From the NCBI GenBank assembly GCA_963790435.1, contig CAWBOI010000003.1, positions 496,001 through 560,000 on the forward strand: 64,000 bases of DNA. Direction: 5' to 3'. A program made the translations under genes and the position numbers. This stretch comes from Ilyomonas sp963790435. Its GTDB lineage: Bacteria > Bacteroidota > Bacteroidia > Chitinophagales > Chitinophagaceae. Of this stretch, positions 7,599-17,389 are shown piece after piece. The notes beneath the pieces are model-generated. The model did no database searches, was not told the origin of the DNA, and saw nothing but the letters and a program-made list of their open reading frames with translations. Positions within the stretch are counted from its first letter, which is position 1; the number at the start of each line of letters is the position of its first letter.

Positions 7599-10100
7599 TT
7601 ACCCTTCCGGTGCTGTCAGGTCTTTTTCATCATCTTTTTCTTTCTTAAAATCGAGCTTGCCAAACTTCCAGGTAAAATTCAAACCAATGGAGCGGAAAGG
7701 AATTTTGCGAAGGCTATTGGTTGTAAAATTTGTTCCGTATAAAACGGTTGGCTGGCGAACATATTCGTTGAACAAATTGGTAGCTGTTATCGCCAAGCTT
7801 CCTTTCTTGTTCCAGAATTGTTTTCGTGCTGCTATGGTATAGGATGTAAAGGATGGATACCTGCCCTGCAACTCGTTACGCGCTGAATTAAAGTTACCAA
7901 AAAACTCACCGGATAATGTATTGCTGAACAGATAAGTAATGTTCATGTTGGCGCGATAATTCAAACTGGTAGGACTGCGGCCTAAATCAATTCCATTAAA
8001 AATGTGCCGCCTGAAAACAAAGAAATTAGCGCGCACACTTAGCTTCTCTGTAGGGTGCAGATCACCAAACAAATTCACACCAATATTTTGTTCTTTGCCT
8101 ATGTTTTCTCTTGTGCTAACCGATACATTGGTATAGGTAGAATCGCCAATGATGAGTGCCGGATGAAAAACAGTATAAGGCTGAATATCATGATTGTTTT
8201 CGCGGTAAAAAGCAGTTATCATAAACGAGCCTTTTGCTCCATAATCATGGTTATAGGAAAGCTCGTAACGGTTGCCGATTTCAGGAAGCAAGTATGGATT
8301 TCCGGCAATTATATTTTTGGGATCAGTTGTGTTGATAAAAGGATTCAAATCACCATAATCAGGCCGCTCAATCCGTTTTGAATAGCTGATTTTAATGGTT
8401 TGGTTATCGGTTAGCCTTCTTGAAAAATAAATTGAGGGAACCAGTGTATTGTAACCCGGATTTTTTACTTGTTGCTGCGCATCAGAATAGAATGAATTGA
8501 TTTCGGTTCGTTCATAGCGCGAACCAATTTTTGCATTAAACCATTTGCCAACCGGCAAGCTGATTTCAGCATACGCGGCATACACTTTTTGATGGTATGA
8601 AAGTGAATTTGAAATCAAACTATCATACACATATTGCTTGCTATCCGGTTGTAGCGCATACACGTTTGAGTTGCTGGTAATGTCATTAAAAGTAATCTTA
8701 CCGCCCACTCCAAACGTTATATCTTTTGCTAAGGGCTGCGTATAATCTATCCCGATTTGCGTTTCATTTGCATTGCCAGAATTGTGGTTATTAACACCGT
8801 AAGAAACAGAATCCTGCGGTAGTAAAGTTTGAAAATTGCTACCTCTAATGTTATTAATGCCAGGTGATGTATTAACACTTATTTCAAGCGATTGATCTTC
8901 CTTCGCAAAAGTTCGTTTATAGTTTAAACTGGCTTCAATAGAGTGAAATAAAAACCGGTTATTCAGATGATTGATAGAAGCAATATCCGATAAAATAGCA
9001 TTGCTGCCGAATGGCGTTGTTTGTTGCAGTTGATTGATAACTCCGCTGCTGTTGTTGCCAAAGCGGTTGTAGTTGAGGTTACCCGAAAAATTGTTCTTTG
9101 TTTTTACAGTCCAGTCGAAACCAATGCCCGACTCGACACCATATCTTGTGAAGCGGTTACTGCCATCCTGATGAAACAGAACGTTTTGCTTATTTGCTGT
9201 ATCAACCGAGTACCTGTCAGATGTGGTAGGTGTTGCAGCGGTGAGACGGGCATTGCCGCTTACAAAAGCGTTCAATCCAAAATTGCCATGCCTAAAGGTA
9301 AAATTAAATGAACCATTTTCAAGGCGCGTTCCTGCATTCAACGATACACTTCCATTAACGCCTTTTACTTTAGTTTGTTTTAAGATGATATTAATGATTC
9401 CACCCAAGCCTTGTGCATCGTACTTTGCGCCCGGATTGGTAATCACTTCGATGCTCTTAATCTGACTTGCAGGGATGGATTGCAATACATCTGTAATGCT
9501 GGCGCCAAATGCCGATGATGGCTTGCCGTTAATTAAAAAACGAATGCCGCTGGCGCCTGCCAGTTCTACATTGCCATCTGCATCTACCGACACCTGTGGC
9601 ACTTTTTTTAACACGTCAGTTGCAACGCCGCCTTGTGATGAAATATCCCTTTCAGCGTTGAACACAATTTTGTCAATCCGGTTGTCAATCAGTTTTTGCT
9701 GCGACGTTACCACAACATCTTTCAGCTCTTTTTCGCTTTTTTGCAGAGCAATGGTTTTCAGGTTTATAAATGCGTTCTTTTTACTGATAACAACGCCATT
9801 TATAGAGCGTGCTGCATAGCCAATAAATTCAAAAGACAATGTATAAGTTCCGGGTAAAATTCCTCCAAGTATGAATGTGCCGGAACTGTCGGTTGTTGTT
9901 CCTGTGATTGCTTTGTTATTGGCTAAAGCGTACAATGTTATTGTTGCGTAATCTATAGGCGTTTTAAACGCCGAGTCAATAATTCTTCCTTTGATGGTCC
10001 CATCGCCTCCCTTATTATTATCCTGTGCTTTTGCTACTTGTTGTGTTACTACGAAACTCAATATCAGCAATAGTCTCCGCACATTTATCTTTATCACCAT
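7599..10100 (-). CDS. TonB-dependent-receptor-like outer-membrane protein with carboxypeptidase-regulatory domain
   Basis: The protein has 833 residues. A signal peptide ending in AKAQ is followed by a carboxypeptidase-like domain (about 35-115, GTIKGRIIDSAFKTPIDYATITL). Next comes a plug domain (about 130-240, with VLKKVPQVSVDADGNVELAGASGIRFLING). The rest is a long beta-barrel of the OMP_b-brl_3 type, ending in IGLNFTWKFGKLDFKKEKDDEKD. It probably takes up a ligand across the outer membrane using TonB energy. There is no SusD partner next to it, so it is not a standard polysaccharide-utilisation pair. The ligand is unknown. Confidence 0.88.
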   Translation of the reverse strand: MVIKINVRRLLLILSFVVTQQVAKAQDNNKGGDGTIKGRIIDSAFKTPIDYATITLYALANNKAITGTTTDSSGTFILGGILPGTYTLSFEFIGYAARSINGVVISKKNAFINLKTIALQKSEKELKDVVVTSQQKLIDNRIDKIVFNAERDISSQGGVATDVLKKVPQVSVDADGNVELAGASGIRFLINGKPSSAFGASITDVLQSIPASQIKSIEVITNPGAKYDAQGLGGIINIILKQTKVKGVNGSVSLNAGTRLENGSFNFTFRHGNFGLNAFVSGNARLTAATPTTSDRYSVDTANKQNVLFHQDGSNRFTRYGVESGIGFDWTVKTKNNFSGNLNYNRFGNNSSGVINQLQQTTPFGSNAILSDIASINHLNNRFLFHSIEASLNYKRTFAKEDQSLEISVNTSPGINNIRGSNFQTLLPQDSVSYGVNNHNSGNANETQIGIDYTQPLAKDITFGVGGKITFNDITSNSNVYALQPDSKQYVYDSLISNSLSYHQKVYAAYAEISLPVGKWFNAKIGSRYERTEINSFYSDAQQQVKNPGYNTLVPSIYFSRRLTDNQTIKISYSKRIERPDYGDLNPFINTTDPKNIIAGNPYLLPEIGNRYELSYNHDYGAKGSFMITAFYRENNHDIQPYTVFHPALIIGDSTYTNVSVSTRENIGKEQNIGVNLFGDLHPTEKLSVRANFFVFRRHIFNGIDLGRSPTSLNYRANMNITYLFSNTLSGEFFGNFNSARNELQGRYPSFTSYTIAARKQFWNKKGSLAITATNLFNEYVRQPTVLYGTNFTTNSLRKIPFRSIGLNFTWKFGKLDFKKEKDDEKDLTAPEG

Positions 10101-10179
10101 TCTGCAAAATTATGGGCCAAATCTGAAGAAAATTTGGCGAAGAAGCATTGATGGATTTACCTTAAGAATGATCACCATT

Positions 10180-11734
10180 TTATTTTATGGTAATGCGATG
10201 CACTTCATCGGTTGGGCTGTAATGTTGTAAAAAATAGACAGTAAAAAAACGCGTTGGCTTTCCGCCTCTTTCTTCAACGAAAGTGTGCAAGGGAGTAATG
10301 GAAGAAAAGCTATTTCCGTACGCTGCCTTTACATCCGTTGTATAATTACTTGGGACAATACAAATGGCATCTTCGCCCGGCTGCAAATCAACCCTCTTTT
10401 TGTTAAGCCATGCAAAGTTGTGCAAGTCGTCAAGTGAGCCAACGCCAACCACGTATGTATGTTGCGGCCTTGCAACATAATACTCGATATGCGCCGCAGG
10501 AAACCATTTGTTGCAAACCATTTTTAAATGTTTGTATTTATTATTCTCACTTTGTTGCAGCCATGTGTTGTAATCATTTTCAAACTGTTTCCAGCCGCTG
10601 AGGTCGAGTGTAAAATCGCCGCTTCCCCACTTACTTTCGTCTTTGCTCCCAATGGTTCCTGGGTAAAAATGAATGACAGACATTCCGCCTATCAATACAA
10701 TCAATATTAGCCAAACAGTGCTTTTGAGGATAGCCGGAAGTGAAACCCGGGTCGCCTCAACTCTTGTATCTACATAAGCGGCTGCAACGAACGACAGAGA
10801 TAAAAATCCGGGCCCGCTCCAATGCGGAAGCACCGGATTGAAAAGGGAAAGAAGAACAACAACAACGATGATGGGTAAGCCAGCGAGCATTAACATTCGA
10901 TAGAAAGGAAGTGGTAGGTAGCGTTTGGTTTTGTACGAAAATAACGCTGCGATTGTAATGAATACATTGATTGGATTGTTGTAAAACAATTGCCCGAAAA
11001 ACGCTTGCAAAAAGCTGTTGAAGTTAATGCTGAAATGGCGCACTTCAACGCGGTTGCTGTGATAGGTGAAGGTTATAAAATGATTGTTGATATTCCAATA
11101 AATAATAGGGCTAATGATAAGCAGCGTAAGCAAAAACGAAAGATAAAACCCTGGTTGCAACAATCACTTTTCTTGCATACAACAAAATATACAATCCAAG
11201 CCCAAACCACAAAAACACACCATGTATTTTGCATTGAATACACAAGCCGTTAATCAACCCAAACAACAACCATTGCGCAATAGAAACGCGCTTGTCATTG
11301 TTGAATTGCTTCACCATTTTTATGGCTAAAAACAAACCTGCCAGCCAACACACTACTTGCGGACTATCAGGCAAAATAAAGGTGCCCGCAATGATGCTGG
11401 TATAAAGACTGGTGTTGTATAAAATGGCTGCATACCATCCGGTCCGTTCATTCTTTATTTCTTTTCCAATGGCATAACACAAGGCAGTACCAATGGCAGC
11501 GCAAACAATGGCACCTAACCGAACAAACAATTCATGTGTAAACAACAAATTGAGCGTGCTACATAAGATTGATAAAGCAACACCAAGAGGATGATCGAAA
11601 TAGTTCCATTGCAGGTGTAAAGCGTAAGTATAATAATACACTTCATCGTTGCCTAATTCGGTAGTGGCTGCAACTATCAATCGCAATACAAAAGAAACGA
11701 GAATAAGATACTTTATTTTGTTGCGAAACGCCAT
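10180..11734 (-). pseudogene. GT39-type membrane glycosyltransferase, frameshifted
   Basis: The first frame (ATG at 11734) carries the PMT/ArnT-like N-terminus, with the acidic motif GNDEVYYYTYALHLQ, YFDHPLG and several membrane helices. It ends prematurely near 11111. The second frame resumes as QPGFYLSFLLTLLIISPIIYW and runs through more helices and a soluble C-terminal domain to 10180. The total of 1555 bases is one above a multiple of three, so a single extra base around 11155-11175 would restore about 517 residues. Such enzymes transfer sugars from polyprenyl-phosphate carriers in the periplasm. It follows the GtrA gene by 5 bases, an operon arrangement that makes sense for lipid-linked sugar use. 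Confidence 0.78.
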
Positions 11735-11739
11735 TCCAA

Positions 11740-12132
11740 CTAATGAAAATTGAAGAAATAATTAGAGGTAAAATTCCAGATAAACACGCCGCCGATAGCC
11801 AGTAATTTCGATAAATAAAAATTGATAGAAGCAACATCGGTAAATAAATAAATCAACAGATTGTTTAGCACCAATCCAATTACCGAAAACAAAACAAACA
11901 GCCAGAATGCAGTGTGGACGGGGCTTCCAGTGCCTTTGAAAGTCCAGATGTAATTCAGATAAAAATTGTTGACAACGGCAACCGAAAAACCAATGGTGTT
12001 AGCAATGTATTTGTTCAGTTTTATTTTTTCTTTGCAAAGCCAGGTAAGAAAAAAATCAATGCACATGCCGCTTACGCCCACCACTCCAAAGCGCACTATT
12101 TTTTGAAATACAGTTGTTGTAAGTAGATACAT
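11740..12132 (-). CDS. GtrA family membrane protein (flippase-like)
   Basis: The protein has 130 residues with four membrane helices and the family pattern VRFGVVGVSGMCIDFFLTW ... NFYLNYIWTFK near the end of helix 2. GtrA proteins are thought to flip polyprenyl-phosphate-sugars across the inner membrane, supplying GT39/GT-C enzymes. I chose the ATG at 12132; the longer in-frame start at 12201 would add a basic segment unlike the family and overlap the upstream gene. It lies between a PHP-domain gene and the GT39 gene, all on one strand. Confidence 0.85.
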   Translation of the reverse strand: MYLLTTTVFQKIVRFGVVGVSGMCIDFFLTWLCKEKIKLNKYIANTIGFSVAVVNNFYLNYIWTFKGTGSPVHTAFWLFVLFSVIGLVLNNLLIYLFTDVASINFYLSKLLAIGGVFIWNFTSNYFFNFH

Positions 12133-12160
12133 GTTAGTGTGTTTGAAAACGATAATGAAG

Positions 12161-13345
12161 TTAGCGTGTTTGTTTTTGCACGAAAATGAGCTTCGCCGCA
12201 AAGATGAACCAAAACAGCAACAATAACGAACCTGCTGTTCTCAACGAAAAAGTTGGTACTGCTTTAATGCTTGCATCGGCTTGCCATAAGGGTGATTGCT
12301 GGTATCTGAATACAGGGTTTAGCACCAGTTGTATTCCATCATTATAAGTAGCCACCACACGGGCATAAGGGTCTTGTTTGCGGAGAACAAAAAAAGCAGA
12401 ATCAGTATTGACTTTTTGTTGTAACAAACTACCGTTTTGTCCTATCACTGAAATTTCTTTTGCGGGTAAGCTAAATGTTACTTGCACAGTATCCTCTTTT
12501 ACAACAAAGCTTTGTAGCAAAGGCAAATGAATGGCCTTGCCCTGCCATATTTGTTGGTTTATATGTTTTCCAATTACCATTGAATAACTGCAACCCGTTT
12601 TCAATGAATTTATTATTGTGGTTGGGTTAATCTTTGGCACATTAATCCATGTGCAGAAATTGCCGGTGATAGTTGTATCATCCACATCGTGGGTATCATC
12701 ATCACTCATAGCAAACACAGGCTTGCCTGCTGATAAAGCTGCATCCCAAAGCGATGAAGAATTGCAGGCAGGATTCAACACTTCTACACAATTATATTTA
12801 GTAAGATGATTGAAATCGCTGGCATGATAACCGTTTCGCAAGAGGGGATGATTAATGCTGATAAAAGCATTGCTGTCGGTTTGATGAATGCGCTGAATGA
12901 TATCCTGCTTATTGTTCACCGTTTGCGGAAGCAGGTAATCTTTCCAGCAAACCACCTTTGCATTCAACACCAACTGATGCGTTTTTAAAAGATTGTATCC
13001 ATGTTCGTAAGCACTGATGTAAGATGGTGAAAATTGAAACGTAGTATCAATAGATTCGTAGTTGGAAACTGCATGAATATTATATCCTAATTGGTTGTAA
13101 ACACGATGAATATCCGCAGCCGATCCTTTGCCGTTGGTAACGCCTTGCCAGCTATGAGCATGGGCATGAAAGTTACATTTTATCCAGTTTCCCTTCCCTG
13201 TTGCAGCATAAGGATTGTAGATAGAATCGCCGGAAAAAGGACGCGGAGAAGCGAATGAATAAATGGGGCAAAACAAATATTGATCAATAATAAGATAAAT
13301 GATAACAGAACAAAAAAGCAGAAGCAGAAAACGAAATACTTTCAT
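12161..13345 (-). CDS. PHP-domain metal-dependent phosphoesterase-like protein, membrane-anchored
   Basis: The protein has 394 residues. An N-terminal membrane segment (residues 5-22) and another near the C-terminus (LLLLFWFIFAAKL) flank a PHP-type domain. Metal-binding motifs are visible: NFHAHAHSW (about 58-66), SINHPL and AMSDDDTHD. The PHP fold hydrolyses phosphoesters or acts in nucleic-acid enzymes; here the anchor suggests work outside the cytoplasm. The last residues (FVQKQTR) are encoded by a GCAAAAACAAA motif (12169-12179) that abuts the stop codon. It is the first gene of an apparent operon with GtrA and GT39. Confidence 0.72.
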   Translation of the reverse strand: MKVFRFLLLLFCSVIIYLIIDQYLFCPIYSFASPRPFSGDSIYNPYAATGKGNWIKCNFHAHAHSWQGVTNGKGSAADIHRVYNQLGYNIHAVSNYESIDTTFQFSPSYISAYEHGYNLLKTHQLVLNAKVVCWKDYLLPQTVNNKQDIIQRIHQTDSNAFISINHPLLRNGYHASDFNHLTKYNCVEVLNPACNSSSLWDAALSAGKPVFAMSDDDTHDVDDTTITGNFCTWINVPKINPTTIINSLKTGCSYSMVIGKHINQQIWQGKAIHLPLLQSFVVKEDTVQVTFSLPAKEISVIGQNGSLLQQKVNTDSAFFVLRKQDPYARVVATYNDGIQLVLNPVFRYQQSPLWQADASIKAVPTFSLRTAGSLLLLFWFIFAAKLIFVQKQTR

Positions 13346-13577
13346 AGCTGAAGTAATAACCTGGCAACGTAGGTAACTGTAAATTCCAAATTCATCAAGG
13401 CAAAGATGATAGGTTTATTTACAAACCCACACTATTAAAGGCAACAAATCTTTGTTAAGTAAAAGCTCCACCATTTGTTGAAGTGAAAACATACTAATTC
13501 AATTGGTTATCATTATAATGGATAAAACCAAAGTATTGCACCAACAGATAAGCGGTTTGGTTTTGCACAAATTTCAT

Positions 13578-14264
13578 CTACTCTTCTTCAATGGCTTTTA
13601 CAAAGTGGTTGTTACCGCAATTATTACATTTGGTTTCGGCCATATTTTCTTTCGCGTATCCGCAAATCAAACACACATCTTTGTCTGATTGTTTTTGTTC
13701 GTCAATCATCTCTTTATCAAAATCGGGAAGGATGCTTAAGCCCCATTTTTTTTCTTTGTCTTCAATAAGGGTAAACGAGCCATCAGCTTCAAAATAAAAG
13801 CGTTTTACTTTCCCCAGGTGCTTTAAGCTACTGGTTCGCAATTCAGCAAAAATGCGGTCGCGCGAAATGCGGTTGGGCGACATATTTTCAATTACCAGAT
13901 AACCATCTTTCACCACCACCCTAATGTCGCCAACCACTTTGCTTTGCATCTTATCATTGGTACTTATTTTCATTGAAATCCACCTTTCGCCCAGCACGAT
14001 AATAGCGGCAATGATAATGCCCGGCACAATGCCGCGGTCAGGTGATGTTACAGGAATACCAATGGCAGCAGCCATCAGCACCATTGAAGCCAATTCATTA
14101 CGGCTCATTTGTGCAGCCATTCGCTTGCCCATCAGCCTCATGCCTACAACAAGTATTGCATAACAGATAATGCAACGGATGAATAGTTCGATGAAATAAG
14201 TAAGCGGAACATTTCCAATAAAAATCCGGTATAAGTCGGACAGGTGAATTTCGTAGGGCTGCAT
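13578..14264 (-). CDS. DUF421 (YetF) membrane protein with C-terminal zinc ribbon, copy 2
   Basis: The protein has 228 residues: about three N-terminal membrane helices (YAILVVGMRLMGKRMAAQMS), then the YetF cytosolic alpha/beta domain (VGDIRVVVKDGYLVIENM, RDRIFAELR), then a C-terminal CxxC...CxxC module (CLICGYAKENMAETKCNNC). YetF proteins form oligomers in the membrane with unknown roles. The cysteine pairs should bind zinc or iron; they are not part of the classic YetF domain. It follows its paralogue (14276-14968) by 11 bases, suggesting co-translation. Confidence 0.83.
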   Translation of the reverse strand: MQPYEIHLSDLYRIFIGNVPLTYFIELFIRCIICYAILVVGMRLMGKRMAAQMSRNELASMVLMAAAIGIPVTSPDRGIVPGIIIAAIIVLGERWISMKISTNDKMQSKVVGDIRVVVKDGYLVIENMSPNRISRDRIFAELRTSSLKHLGKVKRFYFEADGSFTLIEDKEKKWGLSILPDFDKEMIDEQKQSDKDVCLICGYAKENMAETKCNNCGNNHFVKAIEEE

Positions 14265-14275
14265 ACTTTGTTATT

Positions 14276-14968
14276 TTATAAAACGGCATTGCTCCAATCA
14301 ATTGAATGGCAGTTGTCGCATTCGGTTTTCCTGGTATCGGTAACGGTTTGCACATTACCGCAGCAGGTGCAGGCTTTCAGGTTGTTACCGGCTTCTTTGT
14401 TTATTGGCTGAATTTCTTTGTCGGAAGTAGGAAGAACCGACAAGCCTGGTTTTTCTTCATCCGATTTGTAAATGCTCATATCACCGGACGCTTCCATGTA
14501 CACACGCTTTACTTTGCCAAGCTGATAAATGTTTTTGCTGCGTAATGCTTTAAACAAATCAGGTCGTGAAATGCGTGTGTCTATCAATGCCTTCACATCC
14601 AGCAACCCATCTTTAACAAGTAAAGTAGCATCATCGTAAATCAGCTTTTCTGCTTTGGCATCTTTGGTTCCCCACCACGATAAGCCCCGCTGTAAAAACA
14701 AAATAATAAGGAGTAACCAAAAACCTTGCAGAATGCCTCTGTCGGGCAACTGCATAGGCGATGAAACGACGGCACCCAGCAACAACATAACTGATAATTC
14801 GGTAACTGAAATTTGCCCTGCCATTCGCTTACCTAAAAAGCGCATGGTTACCAGTAGCAGCACGTACATAATGAGCGTTCGGATGAACACCTCAATCATA
14901 AACTCAAGCGGAACATTGCCAAACAAAATGCGCATCCAGTCGCCTAGCCTAACATCACTTTTTTCCAT
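14276..14968 (-). CDS. DUF421 (YetF) membrane protein with C-terminal zinc ribbon, copy 1
   Basis: The protein has 230 residues with the same architecture as its downstream neighbour: helices carrying LLVTMRFLGKRMAGQIS, a YetF domain (DDATLLVKDGLLDVKALIDTRISRPDLFKALR), and a C-terminal CTCCGNVQ...CDNC zinc-ribbon-like tail. The copies are clearly related but diverged, so the duplication is old. It is the first gene of the two-gene unit. A hetero-oligomer of the two is possible but inferred. Confidence 0.83.
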   Translation of the reverse strand: MEKSDVRLGDWMRILFGNVPLEFMIEVFIRTLIMYVLLLVTMRFLGKRMAGQISVTELSVMLLLGAVVSSPMQLPDRGILQGFWLLLIILFLQRGLSWWGTKDAKAEKLIYDDATLLVKDGLLDVKALIDTRISRPDLFKALRSKNIYQLGKVKRVYMEASGDMSIYKSDEEKPGLSVLPTSDKEIQPINKEAGNNLKACTCCGNVQTVTDTRKTECDNCHSIDWSNAVL

Positions 14969-15151
14969 AGGTTATTATGGAAGTGCAAAACCTCAAAAAG
15001 CTTACCAGTCAAGTATTACAGGGCTTCCGATGGTTACTTATTTTAAAAGATATATGGACTAAAAAAAATTGATAAGCTAAGAAAATTGAACATTTATAAA
15101 TGATGCAAAATCATGAATTGATTGATGATAATTTTTTGCCTGATTGAACCT

Positions 15152-15664
15152 TTATTTTTTGTGAAACGCACTACAATCAACCGGCAATAAAACAACATTG
15201 CCTGTAAATGAAACTTCGGAGATATGGGTAAATAAAAACTTACCATTTTCTTCTTTCATACTACCATAGCCTTCCTGAAAGACGTTTCCTTTTCGTAAAA
15301 AAATTACCTGCCGGATAGAGCGACTGCCTTCCGATGTAAAAGAATAATCGGCAAGCAATGTGTCGCCATAAAACCGTCCTTGAATTGTTCCCTCATTTTT
15401 ATCTTTTTCATGCAAAGAGTATGTGAGCTTTCCTGTTGCCGATTTTCCTTTTATGGTTAAAGAGAGAAGAGTAAAATCGCCATTACTGGTGTAAGCAAAA
15501 CAATGCGTGCCGCTATTGATGATAATTGATTTTGCCGTATCAGTAGCCTGCTGCAAACTGTCGTTGTTGCTATTCATTTGAATTCTGTTTTGACAACTCA
15601 TCATCACAGCAATTATGGCAGCATACAACTTTATCTTCCCCGTTATCTGACTACGATTTACCAT
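15152..15664 (-). CDS. Putative lipoprotein, unknown function
   Basis: The protein has 170 residues. A basic start (MVNRSQITGKIK) leads to a hydrophobic stretch and a lipobox (AVMMSC, cysteine at about 24). The mature part looks beta-rich (HCFAYTSNGDFTLLSLTIKGKSATGKLTYSL), recalling small secreted beta-barrel domains, but I cannot name a family. Its ATG overlaps the stop codon region of the DNA ligase by 14 bases (15651-15664), so translation is probably coupled. Confidence 0.6.
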   Translation of the reverse strand: MVNRSQITGKIKLYAAIIAVMMSCQNRIQMNSNNDSLQQATDTAKSIIINSGTHCFAYTSNGDFTLLSLTIKGKSATGKLTYSLHEKDKNEGTIQGRFYGDTLLADYSFTSEGSRSIRQVIFLRKGNVFQEGYGSMKEENGKFLFTHISEVSFTGNVVLLPVDCSAFHKK

Positions 15665-17357
15665 ACACAGATAGCATTCTTTTCAAATCGTCCAATGTAT
15701 TAATTTCATCAACCGGCTTATCTTTTCGCCAACGCAAAATGCGTGGAAACCTGAGCGCCACGCCACTTTTGTGGCGGTTGCTGGCAGCAATGCCTTCAAA
15801 AGCCAACTCAAAAACAAGCTCAGGTTTTACGGTTCGTACGGGTCCGAATTTTTCCAGTGAATTGCGTTTTACAAATGCATCCACTTCATTAAATTCTTTG
15901 TCGGTTAAGCCGCTGTAAGCTTTTGTAAAAGGCACCAGCTTATCGCCATCTTTTACAGCAAATGTGTAATCGGTATATAAATTACTCCTTCGCCCTGCTC
16001 CTTTCTGTGCGTATATCATTACCGCATCAATGGTGAGCGGCTCTATTTTCCACTTCCACCAATCACCTACCTTTCTACCGACTTTATAAACCGAATGTTT
16101 GTTTTTGAGCATCAATCCTTCTGCGCCCGCATCGCGCGAACCTTCACGGATTTTTGCCAACTTATCCCACGATGAATATTCAATCACATCCGACAACAAC
16201 AAGGTGGGATTATTACTTTCTTTTACCACTTTTTCCAAAGCTTCTCTTCGTTCGCTTAAAGGTTTGTTTCGCCAATCTTCGCCATTCATCTCTAATAAAT
16301 CGTAAGCGAAAAAAGCAATCGGCGCTTCTTCTAATTGTTTTTTGGTAATGTTCTTTCTGCCAATGCGGGTTTGTAGTAAAGCGAATGGCAAGGGCTTGCC
16401 CCCTTTTGCCGGAATGATCTCGCCGTCGAGCACAATGCCATTGGGAAGTTTGTCTTTTAAAATATAATATTCAGGAAATTTATCCGTCATCAAATCCTCG
16501 CCACGGCTCCAGATAAAGAGTTCGTTATTGCGTTTAATCATTTGACCGCGAATGCCATCCCACTTCCATTCTGCCTGCCAGTCGTTAACATCGCCCAACG
16601 TTTCGGGCGCCTCTTCCAGCGCATACGCGAGATAGAATGGATAAGGCTTTGAGTAATCAACCGCAACCGTATGTTCACTTAGCAAATGGGTAAAAGTTGT
16701 GGTAGAAGGATCCCAATTACCACTGATGCGATGTGCAATAATGGAAGGTTCCAGCTCAACCGATTTTGCCAATGCATTCACCATTACTTTTTGCGATACA
16801 CCAATGCGAAAGCCGCCTGTGATTAATTTATTAAAAACAAAACGCTCGCTCCTGTTCATGCTTTGCCAGGCGTTGATAACAAAGACCTTCTTTATTTCTT
16901 CATCTTCTTTTTCAAGCTTCGCCAATTCTTCTATGTAGAAAGAAAGGCTCATGTTTGTTTTTGCTTCATTTTTTTGTTCCGGTAATAACAAAGCGAGGGT
17001 TTCCGCCAGATCGCCAACCGTATGATAGCATTCCGCAAACAACCAATGAGGCAGATTGGCAATCTCTACGCACCAGCTTTGCAACATTGCACCGCTCACG
17101 GCACGGCGTGGTCTGCGTCCACTGAAAATGGCAATCACCCACACTTTATCTTTATCATCAGCAACAGCAAAATAATTTTGCAATGCAGCAAGTTTATCTA
17201 ATGTTTTGGTGGAAGTGCCGATGACCTGCACTAACGTTGCGAATTGAGATAATCCGCTTTCATTTGTTTGACCGATGTCGCTTGGCACGACATCGGTTTG
17301 CGCATCCAAAGCGTGTTCTTCTTTTACCAATTCTATAATGTCATCTTTTGTTTTCAT
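15651..17357 (-). CDS. ATP-dependent DNA ligase
   Basis: The protein has 568 residues. An N-terminal DNA-binding domain is followed by the nucleotidyltransferase core with the adenylated lysine in EWKWDGIRGQ (about residue 265), LDGEI, the EGLMLKN motif IV-like strand, and WWKWK (motif V). An OB-fold domain closes it (ELVFELAFEGI, LRFPRILRWRKDK). The type is that found with a ligase-associated exonuclease and Lhr-type helicase in many bacteria, presumably in DNA repair. The first 37 residues are extra for the family. A GCAAAAACAAA motif (16954-16964) encodes EAKTN. Confidence 0.93.
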   Translation of the reverse strand: MKTKDDIIELVKEEHALDAQTDVVPSDIGQTNESGLSQFATLVQVIGTSTKTLDKLAALQNYFAVADDKDKVWVIAIFSGRRPRRAVSGAMLQSWCVEIANLPHWLFAECYHTVGDLAETLALLLPEQKNEAKTNMSLSFYIEELAKLEKEDEEIKKVFVINAWQSMNRSERFVFNKLITGGFRIGVSQKVMVNALAKSVELEPSIIAHRISGNWDPSTTTFTHLLSEHTVAVDYSKPYPFYLAYALEEAPETLGDVNDWQAEWKWDGIRGQMIKRNNELFIWSRGEDLMTDKFPEYYILKDKLPNGIVLDGEIIPAKGGKPLPFALLQTRIGRKNITKKQLEEAPIAFFAYDLLEMNGEDWRNKPLSERREALEKVVKESNNPTLLLSDVIEYSSWDKLAKIREGSRDAGAEGLMLKNKHSVYKVGRKVGDWWKWKIEPLTIDAVMIYAQKGAGRRSNLYTDYTFAVKDGDKLVPFTKAYSGLTDKEFNEVDAFVKRNSLEKFGPVRTVKPELVFELAFEGIAASNRHKSGVALRFPRILRWRKDKPVDEINTLDDLKRMLSVYGKS

Positions 17358-17389
17358 TCTTTTTTTTAACTGATGAATAAGGCTCTTTA

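Noticed and set aside
7657..9819. Many open frames antisense to the TonB-type receptor
   Set aside because: They are shadows of the receptor gene, without signals or family resemblance.
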